Source of the DNA: Candidatus Omnitrophota bacterium
GTDB lineage: Bacteria; Omnitrophota; Omnitrophia; Omnitrophales; JACQLI01
Assembly: GCA_016204125.1 (NCBI GenBank)
Contig: JACQLI010000031.1
Span: 1-7,221, forward strand
Length of the DNA: 7,221 nt
Direction: 5' to 3'
In this document: one piece after another, positions 1 through 5,677 of the stretch
Position numbering within the stretch: the stretch's first letter is position 1
Layout of the letters: each line of letters begins with the position of its first letter
Program-made: the position numbers and the translations under genes
The notes under the pieces: model-generated
Told to the model about the DNA's origin: nothing
The model's input: only the letters and a program-made list of their open reading frames with translations
The model's database searches: none

Positions 1-630
1 AGGAATGACTCCCATATTGGCGGGAACGGGTTCTAAGATAAAGGCGGCAAGATTCCTTCCTTCTTTTTTGAAAATATTCTCGAGAGCCTTCCTGTTGTTA
101 AAAGGAATCGTGAAGGTGAGTTCGGCAAATTCTGCGGGTACTCCAAGCGAATCAGGGACACCGAGAGTTGCGCCGCCTGAACCTGCCTTTACAAGAAGTG
201 AGTCAGCGTGACCGTGATATCCACCTTCGATCTTGAGAATTTTCTTTCGGCCCGTAACGCCTCTTGCAAGCCGAAGTGCGCTCATCACCGCCTCTGTGCC
301 TGATGAGACGAGCCTCACTTTTTCGATCGAAGGGAACGCGCGTTTGATCAGTTTTGCCAAAGTCACTTCATTGGCAGTCGGCGCTCCAAAGCTTGTTCCC
401 GATTCACTCGCCTTCTGGACTCTCCTCACAAGACCTTTTGGGGCATGGCCCAAAATAAGAGGACCCCATGAAAGACAAAAATCGAGGTAGCGGCGGCCGT
501 TTGAATCGTAGAGGTAGGCCCCTTTTCCTTTTTTGATAAAAAGAGGTTCGCCTCCCACAGCGCGGAAGGCTCTTACAGGAGAATTGACACCACCTGGGAT
601 ATGCTTCTGTGCTTCAGCGAAAAGATTCAA
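1..630 (-). CDS. hemL: Glutamate-1-semialdehyde 2,1-aminomutase, N-terminal 210 residues (runs off left edge)
   Basis: This PLP-dependent cytoplasmic enzyme converts glutamate-1-semialdehyde to 5-aminolevulinate, the last step of the C5 route to tetrapyrroles. The visible part has the family signatures: an N-terminal IPGGVNSPVRAF at about residues 11-22, SWGPLILGH at 54-62, SFGAPT at 80-85, the PLP-phosphate motif SSGTEA at 109-114, and GGYHGHADSLLVKAGSG at 136-152. Family members are about 425-430 residues, so roughly half is present and the catalytic lysine lies outside. I choose a TTG start (complement of 628-630). An in-frame TAA, the stop of acs, lies just upstream, and TTG is the only start-like codon between that stop and the conserved NLFAEAQ segment. 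This gives an N-terminus a few residues shorter than E. coli HemL, with no convincing Shine-Dalgarno. The gene follows acs by 12 nt in the same frame, suggesting re-initiation after acs. Function is very sure; the exact start is moderately sure. Confidence 0.95.
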   Translation of the reverse strand, partial: MNLFAEAQKHIPGGVNSPVRAFRAVGGEPLFIKKGKGAYLYDSNGRRYLDFCLSWGPLILGHAPKGLVRRVQKASESGTSFGAPTANEVTLAKLIKRAFPSIEKVRLVSSGTEAVMSALRLARGVTGRKKILKIEGGYHGHADSLLVKAGSGGATLGVPDSLGVPAEFAELTFTIPFNNRKALENIFKKEGRNLAAFILEPVPANMGVIP

Positions 631-642
631 GGAAAAGGTGAG

Positions 643-2598
643 TTAGCTTTCGGTCTCTTCGTATTGGTTTTTTAATCTTTCGACTACCGCAGGGTCTGCG
701 AGAGTGGTGGTATCGCCAAGCGCCTTTCCCTCCGCAATATCGCGTAGAAGCCGACGCATGATTTTTCCCGATCGGGTTTTGGGAAGATCCCCTGAGAAGA
801 TAATGTTGTCAGGGCGGGCGATGGCGCCGATTTTTTTGACCACATGCTCCTTTAATTCGGTTTCCAGTTCAGCGCTTGGCTTTTTACCTTCTTTCAAAGT
901 GACAAAGGCTGCAATGGCCTGCCCTTTGATCTCATGGTTCTTTCCAACTACTGCAGATTCGGCAACTGAGGGGTGATCGACAAGCGCACTTTCAACCTCC
1001 ATGGTTCCGATCCGATGGCCCGCCACATTGAGAACGTCATCCACTCGGCCGAGGAACCAAAAATAACCCTCTTCATCACGCTTCGCGCCGTCACCTGTGA
1101 AGTAGACCTTTCCCTTCCACTTGGACCAATACTCTTTTTCATAACGTTCAGGATCATTGAAAATTGTTCGAAGCATGGCGGGCCACGGTTGAGTAAGAGC
1201 CGCGTAACCGCCACCCACGGGAACACTTTTCCCTTCTTCATTCAGAATATCTGCTGAAACGCCAGGAAAGGGTTGGGTCGCAGAACCTGGTTTCAATGTG
1301 GTAACACCAGGAAGAGGTGTGATCATAATCATTCCCGTTTCTGTCTGCCACCACGTATCCACAACGGGACATCTTCCTCCGCCGATATTTTCGTGATACC
1401 AAGTCCAAGCCTCAGGATTAATCGGCTCACCCACTGTTCCAAGGAGTCTGAGTGATGAAAGATTGGCTTTTCTAGGCCATTCGGTTCCCCATTTCATAAA
1501 AGCACGAATCGCGGTCGGTGCCGTGTAAAAAATACTGACCCGATATTTCTCGACCATCTTCCAGAATCGATCCTTCTCAGGCCAATCGGGGGCTCCTTCA
1601 TACATCACCACTGTTGCGCCATTGGCAAGGGGGCCATAGACCACATAACTGTGTCCTGTCACCCAGCCGATATCTGCGGTGCACCAATAAATATCATCCT
1701 CTTTGAGATCAAAGACCCACTTGGTTGTCGCGTAAACTCCTGTGAGATAACCACCTGTTGTGTGGACGATTCCTTTTGGTTTCCCTGTTGTGCCAGAGGT
1801 ATAAAGGATAAAGAGCATATCCTCAGCGTCCATCTTTTCAGGTTCACACACGGAATTTGCCTTAGCCATGAGTTCGTGCCACCAAAGATCTCGGCCTTCT
1901 TTGAATTCAATAGGAAATTCCCCTCGTTTGACAATGATGACTTTCTCTATGGAAGGTGTTCCTTTCAAAGCCTCATTCGCTGCTTGTTTGAGAGGAAGGG
2001 GATTGCCCCTGCGCCAGCCCATGTTGGCTGTGATGAGAATCTTGGCGTGAGCGTCATTGATTCGGTCACGAAGGGATTCGGCGCTGAAACCGCCAAAGAC
2101 AACCGAGTGAACGGCTCCAATTCTTGCACAGCCGAGGAGAGCGATGGCAAGTTCTGGAATCATGGGAAGGTAAAGTGCCACTCGATCTCCTTTTTTGACG
2201 CCGAGTGATTTTAAAACGTTCGCGAACTTATTAACTTCCTTCGAGAGTTCCTCGTACGTGAGGGATCGTGTATCACCAGGTTCGCCCTCCCAAAGGATCG
2301 CAGTCTTATTCTTACGAAGACCTTTGAGGTGACGATCAATACAGTTGTAGCTGATATTGATTTTTCCGCCGAGGAACCATTTCGCGTAGGGCGGCTTCCA
2401 CTCGAGAACTTTATCCCACGGCTTGAACCAATCAAGTTCTTTGGCCCATTCGGCCCAATATTTTTTTGGATCGGCCTTTGCCTTTTCGTAAATTTTTTCG
2501 TCACGGACCCAGGCCTTCATTTTGAAAGATTCGGGTGGAGGAAATTTTCGATTCTCTTCGAGGAGCGCTTGAATCTCTGTTTTATTCTTTATCATCAT
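643..2598 (-). CDS. acs: Acetyl-CoA synthetase (AMP-forming)
   Basis: This cytoplasmic ANL-superfamily enzyme activates acetate with ATP to acetyl-AMP and then forms acetyl-CoA. With the start used here it has 651 residues, matching the usual 650 or so. Visible motifs (this numbering) are the P-loop YTSGTTGKPKG at 266-276, WVTGHSY at 312-318, GEPINPEAW at 390-398, VDTWWQTETG at 413-422, the hinge GRVDDVLNVAGHR at 517-529, and PKTRSGKIMRR near 606-616. The last contains the lysine (K612, equivalent to K609 of E. coli) that is catalytic and is acetylated in relatives. The acetate-pocket residues seen in Salmonella Acs (V and T of WVTGH, V of VGEP, W of DTWWQ) are retained, which favours acetate over longer acids. 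An upstream ATG at 2646 would give 667 residues but has no Shine-Dalgarno and would overlap the previous gene by 65 nt. The tandem ATGATG at 2598/2595 has GGAA just upstream and is preferred. It overlaps the 111-aa gene and is followed 12 nt later by hemL. Confidence 0.96.
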   Translation of the reverse strand: MMIKNKTEIQALLEENRKFPPPESFKMKAWVRDEKIYEKAKADPKKYWAEWAKELDWFKPWDKVLEWKPPYAKWFLGGKINISYNCIDRHLKGLRKNKTAILWEGEPGDTRSLTYEELSKEVNKFANVLKSLGVKKGDRVALYLPMIPELAIALLGCARIGAVHSVVFGGFSAESLRDRINDAHAKILITANMGWRRGNPLPLKQAANEALKGTPSIEKVIIVKRGEFPIEFKEGRDLWWHELMAKANSVCEPEKMDAEDMLFILYTSGTTGKPKGIVHTTGGYLTGVYATTKWVFDLKEDDIYWCTADIGWVTGHSYVVYGPLANGATVVMYEGAPDWPEKDRFWKMVEKYRVSIFYTAPTAIRAFMKWGTEWPRKANLSSLRLLGTVGEPINPEAWTWYHENIGGGRCPVVDTWWQTETGMIMITPLPGVTTLKPGSATQPFPGVSADILNEEGKSVPVGGGYAALTQPWPAMLRTIFNDPERYEKEYWSKWKGKVYFTGDGAKRDEEGYFWFLGRVDDVLNVAGHRIGTMEVESALVDHPSVAESAVVGKNHEIKGQAIAAFVTLKEGKKPSAELETELKEHVVKKIGAIARPDNIIFSGDLPKTRSGKIMRRLLRDIAEGKALGDTTTLADPAVVERLKNQYEETES

Positions 2599-2917
2599 AT
2601 TTCCACGAGGGGTAGAGGTAATATTTTTTAATCTCACTTTGGACATTCTTCAGTCGAAAAAGGAAAGACCCGATGGCCCCCTGCGGAAGGATAGCGGGGT
2701 CAGGAGCTATGCTTGTATTGAAAAGGGGCATTTCTCTTTCATCAAAAACCACGAGATTGACGGAGACTTCCTGAATCGTATGGCCTGTATTATTGATCAC
2801 GATGCCGCGAAGCTCAGCGCCTTCGGCGGGGTCAAATCGTGAACTCCCGCCTTTGACAATCACACGACGGGGAAGCTTTTGGAAAGATTCGATTTCTGGA
2901 AATTGCTCAATTCCCAT
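2582..2917 (-). CDS. Small FxLYD-like beta-sandwich protein, function unknown
   Basis: A 111-residue protein whose middle part (about residues 36-90) looks like an FxLYD or DUF3426-type immunoglobulin-like domain. It reads ELRGIVINNTG, then EVSVNLVVFDERE, then ILPQGAIGSFLFRL, matching the family pattern of G-x-V-x-N, alternating hydrophobics ending in a D-x-x-x turn, then a proline-glycine and an F strand. The tail (KKYYLYPSWKYDDKE) is aromatic and charged. Known members are usually secreted, membrane-anchored or attached to other domains. This one has no hydrophobic N-terminal segment, and an in-frame stop 18 nt upstream of the ATG rules out a longer form with an ATG, GTG or TTG start. It follows the c-di-GMP gene by 15 nt and overlaps acs by 14-17 nt (65 nt if acs starts at 2646), so it is embedded in the operon. 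No Shine-Dalgarno is evident. The reading frame is well supported by context and fold pattern; the role is unknown. Confidence 0.75.
   Translation of the reverse strand: MGIEQFPEIESFQKLPRRVIVKGGSSRFDPAEGAELRGIVINNTGHTIQEVSVNLVVFDEREMPLFNTSIAPDPAILPQGAIGSFLFRLKNVQSEIKKYYLYPSWKYDDKE
2601..2604 (-). promoter_or_regulatory. Weak ribosome binding site deciding the acs start
   Basis: The minus strand reads GTGGAAATATGATG. GGAA lies 2 nt before the ATG at 2598 and 5 nt before the ATG at 2595 (3 and 6 nt if only GGA is counted). The second ATG therefore has the better spacing, giving 650 rather than 651 residues. The motif lies inside the end of the upstream 111-aa gene, so initiation at acs is probably coupled to translation of that gene. 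Confidence 0.45.
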
Positions 2918-2932
2918 CTGAATTTGAACTTT

Positions 2933-4642
2933 TTAGTGAGAGGAGTGGGTCTCGAGAACTTTCTCGAGACGTTTCTTATCGTAACTGTCTGGGGCCAACT
3001 CTTTTCGCATCAAAAGAACTTGCACAAAAGCCTGAACAACCTCTGGATCAAACTGGCTGCCTGTACAGGTAATGATCTCATTGACCGCTGTTTCTACGGG
3101 TATTGTCTTCTTGTAACGACCCCCAGCGACGCGCATTGTATCATAAGAGTCAACCACGGAGATGATTCTTGATCCAAGCGGAATCTCATTCCCAGCCAGT
3201 CTGCAAGGATAACCCTCACCATTGAACCATTCGTGATGATGAAGGACAAAAGTTGCTTCACGTTGAAGAAATTTGATCGGTTTTAAAATACGGTAACCAA
3301 AGTAGGGGTGCTGCTTCATGGCTTCGTATTCGGTAAGGGTAAGTTGGCCTGGCTTGAGAAGGATCTCATCGGAAATACAGATTTTCCCAATGTCATGAAG
3401 AAGGGCTGCATGTTCCACAATTTCTGCTTCATCGAGTGAAAAGTCCATGGCGCGCGCGATCTGAAGTGAGAGACTGGCTACCCTTGCCGAATGGCCTGCT
3501 GTGAAACTATCTTTACTCTCAAGCGCCATGATCATCGCTTTTGACGCATCGAGGTAACTCCGCCTCGCATTGTCGAGAATATTGGAAAGTTTTCTCTGAA
3601 AATCTAGAATTTGTTCTTCGCTGATTTTAAGGTGAGGAAGTAACGCTGAAAGGGCGGGCAAGGCATCGCGATAAAGCGAAACCAGATTCCTCCCTCCCGC
3701 CTTCGCGCGAAAAAGGGCCTGGTCTGCAAAATTAAGGAGATCGCTCCTGTGTTTGACGGGGTCGTCAGGAAAACATGAGACTCCGATACTCACCGTCAAT
3801 GAAAGCTTGTGACTATCACCCAGAAAGGTGTGTTCTGCGATCACCTCGCGAAGTCTCTCTGCCAGCTCAAAAGCTCCCTCGTAATCGATATGGGGAAGAA
3901 AAATGACGAATTCTTCCCCGCCGAAACGCGCCACAAGATCACTCAATCGGCATCTTTCCAGAAGGAGAGCGGCCACTTCTTTAAGAATCACATCCCCCAC
4001 AGTGTGACTCAGTGAGTCGTTCACTTTCCTGAATAAATCAAGATCGATAAAAAGACACGACAAAGGGTGGCTGTAGCGAACGGCGCGGGTGAATTCCTCC
4101 ACCAGTCTTTCTTGCAAGTAGCGGTGATTGTAGAGACCTGTTAATTCATCACGGATTGAAAGCTCGCGGAGTTTCTCATTCACTTCAATGAGCTTTCTAT
4201 TCGTATGCGTAATCTGCGTCTTGAGATCTTCGTGATGCCCAGAAAGTTCATAATTTCGGTAGATAGCCCACAGCCGCTGGGCAAGATTCCGAAGCCCCAG
4301 TTCATTTTTAATCAAATAGTCCGTAGCGCCGCGCTTAACGGCTCGATGGGCACGTGCCTCCTGCCCCTGAGGCACCATCACAATAAGCGGGGTCGAAACC
4401 TTTCTACTATTCATATCTTTTAAGATATCCGATATATCTTCCCCATTCGGAAAATCGTCGCTGGCCAAGATAACGTGATAGTGGATTGTCTGCATCTTTT
4501 CGATGGCTTCGGCAACCGTTTTACTGATATCAAGATGGGTAGGGTGTTCTGACTCGTGGGTAAGTTCTTCCTTGATCTGCGGAAAGAAGGTTTCGTCCGA
4601 ATCGACCAAAAGGACCGAAAAGGGCTCCTTGGGTTTGTTCAT
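2933..4642 (-). CDS. c-di-GMP signalling protein: degenerate receiver - GGDEF - HD-GYP
   Basis: A 569-residue soluble protein with three modules. Residues about 8-125 resemble a response-regulator receiver (VLLVDSDE at 10-17, conserved K112 in DYLIK). However, the phospho-acceptor position is S61 (sequence SDDFP), the second acidic-pocket residue is S15, and the switch Thr/Ser position is V90, so phosphorylation is doubtful. A helical linker (about 133-160) leads to a diguanylate cyclase domain (about 160-325) with DELTGLYNHRY, an intact active site GGEEF at 241-245, and an inhibitory-site RLSD at 232-235 exactly five residues before it. A second linker leads to an HD-GYP phosphodiesterase domain (about 362-545) with H384, HDIGK at 416-420, HP at 445-446, HHHE at 468-471, GYP at 477-479 and D498. 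On motif grounds it could both make and break down c-di-GMP. No membrane segment is seen. It starts 24 nt after hemB, with only a weak, distant AGGT upstream of the ATG. Confidence 0.93.
   Translation of the reverse strand: MNKPKEPFSVLLVDSDETFFPQIKEELTHESEHPTHLDISKTVAEAIEKMQTIHYHVILASDDFPNGEDISDILKDMNSRKVSTPLIVMVPQGQEARAHRAVKRGATDYLIKNELGLRNLAQRLWAIYRNYELSGHHEDLKTQITHTNRKLIEVNEKLRELSIRDELTGLYNHRYLQERLVEEFTRAVRYSHPLSCLFIDLDLFRKVNDSLSHTVGDVILKEVAALLLERCRLSDLVARFGGEEFVIFLPHIDYEGAFELAERLREVIAEHTFLGDSHKLSLTVSIGVSCFPDDPVKHRSDLLNFADQALFRAKAGGRNLVSLYRDALPALSALLPHLKISEEQILDFQRKLSNILDNARRSYLDASKAMIMALESKDSFTAGHSARVASLSLQIARAMDFSLDEAEIVEHAALLHDIGKICISDEILLKPGQLTLTEYEAMKQHPYFGYRILKPIKFLQREATFVLHHHEWFNGEGYPCRLAGNEIPLGSRIISVVDSYDTMRVAGGRYKKTIPVETAVNEIITCTGSQFDPEVVQAFVQVLLMRKELAPDSYDKKRLEKVLETHSSH
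2949..2970. repeat. Perfect 8-bp inverted repeat with 6-nt loop inside the 3' end of the c-di-GMP gene
   Basis: GTCTCGAG (2949-2956) and CTCGAGAC (2963-2970) are exact reverse complements around a 6-nt loop. In the mRNA the hairpin ends 13 nt before the stop codon of the c-di-GMP gene and about 31 nt before the start of the 111-aa gene. No U-run follows on the minus strand, so it is not an intrinsic terminator. It also encodes a repeated Leu-Glu dipeptide (LEKVLE), which alone could generate the symmetry through the self-complementary CTCGAG. Confidence 0.5.
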
Positions 4643-4666
4643 ATATGGAAATTTACCTGAGGGGGT

Positions 4667-5677
4667 TCAAACCTTCAAATTTCGGGCGCTAGAATTGGGG
4701 GCTTCTTTTAACCATTGAGAAACTTCCTTAGCATGGTAGGTCAAAACGAGTTGCGCGCCTGCACGGCGGATTGCGGTGAGGATTTCAAAAACCACTTTTT
4801 TCTCGTCAAGCCATCCTGCTTGGGCCGCGGCCTTTATCATGGAATATTCGCCGCTTACATTATAAGCGGCAAGGGGAAATTGGAACTTCTGCTTGGCATC
4901 ACGAATCACGTCGAGGTAAGCGAGCGCAGGCTTCACCATGACAATATCAGCTCCTTCTTCGATATCCATTTGAATCTCTCGCATCGCTTCTTCACGATTG
5001 GCGGGATCCATCTGATAACTCTTGCGGTCTCCAAAGAGCGGAGATGAGTGCGCTGCTTCTCTGAAAGGTCCATAGAAACTAGAAGCGTACTTTGCTGCGT
5101 AACTCAAAATAGGAGTTGATTTAAAACCAGCGGCGTCGAGGGCATCTCTGATCGCACGCACCCTGCCATCCATCATATCGCTTGGCGCTACAATATCTGC
5201 ACCTGCCTCGGCGTGAGAAACGGCTACTCTCTGCAAAATTTTTAGTGATGCGTCATTATCAATTTCGCCTTGATCGCTTAAGATGCCGCAATGTCCATGA
5301 ACGGTGTAACCACACAGGCAAACGTCAGTGATTACAATAAGTTCGGGGAAATTCTTTTTTATGAGACGTACTATTTCTTGAATAACTCCCTTCTGAGCGA
5401 ATGCTTGAGAGGCAACTTCATCCTTTTCCTGTGGAAGTCCAAAAAGAAGAATAGATCCGAGACCAAGCTCTTGAATCTCCTCGAGTTCTTCCAGAAGTGA
5501 ATCGGGACTCCACCTGAATTGGCCTGGCATCGCCTCAATGGGGTCTTTTCCCCGTCCTTCTTCTTTCACAAAGTAGGGCATGATGAGAGAAGACAAGGAA
5601 AACTCGGTCTCTCGCAGGAGCTTTCTAAGTCCCTCGCTTCTCCTCATTCGTCTGGGTCTGTAGCTAGGATATTTCAT
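4667..5677 (-). CDS. hemB: Porphobilinogen synthase (delta-aminolevulinic acid dehydratase)
   Basis: This cytoplasmic enzyme condenses two 5-aminolevulinate molecules into porphobilinogen, the step after HemL. The 336-residue length is typical of bacterial HemB (about 320-340). Seen in the sequence: N-terminal RPRRMRRSEGLRKLLRET, PYFVKEE near 34-40, and the cysteine-rich metal motif DVCLCGYTVHGHCG at 118-131. Its three cysteines C120, C122 and C130 mark the zinc-dependent class. Also present are VAPSDMMDGRV at 163-173, the Schiff-base lysine K196 in SYAAKYASSFYGPFR, and the second active-site lysine K249 in VMVKPALAYLD, followed by YNVSGEYSM at 272-280. The ATG overlaps the TGA of the upstream TPR gene as ATGA, and AAAGGA lies 6 nt before the start, so both coupling and independent initiation are possible. 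The c-di-GMP gene follows after 24 nt. Nothing in the protein looks broken. Confidence 0.97.
   Translation of the reverse strand: MKYPSYRPRRMRRSEGLRKLLRETEFSLSSLIMPYFVKEEGRGKDPIEAMPGQFRWSPDSLLEELEEIQELGLGSILLFGLPQEKDEVASQAFAQKGVIQEIVRLIKKNFPELIVITDVCLCGYTVHGHCGILSDQGEIDNDASLKILQRVAVSHAEAGADIVAPSDMMDGRVRAIRDALDAAGFKSTPILSYAAKYASSFYGPFREAAHSSPLFGDRKSYQMDPANREEAMREIQMDIEEGADIVMVKPALAYLDVIRDAKQKFQFPLAAYNVSGEYSMIKAAAQAGWLDEKKVVFEILTAIRRAGAQLVLTYHAKEVSQWLKEAPNSSARNLKV

Noticed and set aside
1651..2208. A 185-codon open frame on the plus strand inside acs
   Set aside because: It lies wholly antisense to a strongly conserved acs coding region, is cysteine-rich and low in recognisable motifs, and has no context. 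It is a shadow frame.
2639..2842. Plus-strand open frame across the acs start and the 111-aa gene
   Set aside because: It is antisense to two supported genes, resembles nothing, and has no ribosome binding site of note.
2949..2970. Hairpin considered as a rho-independent terminator
   Set aside because: On the transcribed strand it is followed by CCCACTCCTCTCACTAAAAAG with no U-run, and it sits inside the coding sequence before the stop.
4640..4666. Gap between hemB and the c-di-GMP gene considered for a promoter
   Set aside because: Only 24 nt separate the genes. The AT-rich ATATATG and AAATTT there are too short and unpaired with any -35-like element, so I see no support for a promoter.
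4715..5047. A 110-codon plus-strand frame within hemB
   Set aside because: It is antisense to the conserved C-terminal half of hemB, including the K249 region; its sequence is explained by hemB codons.
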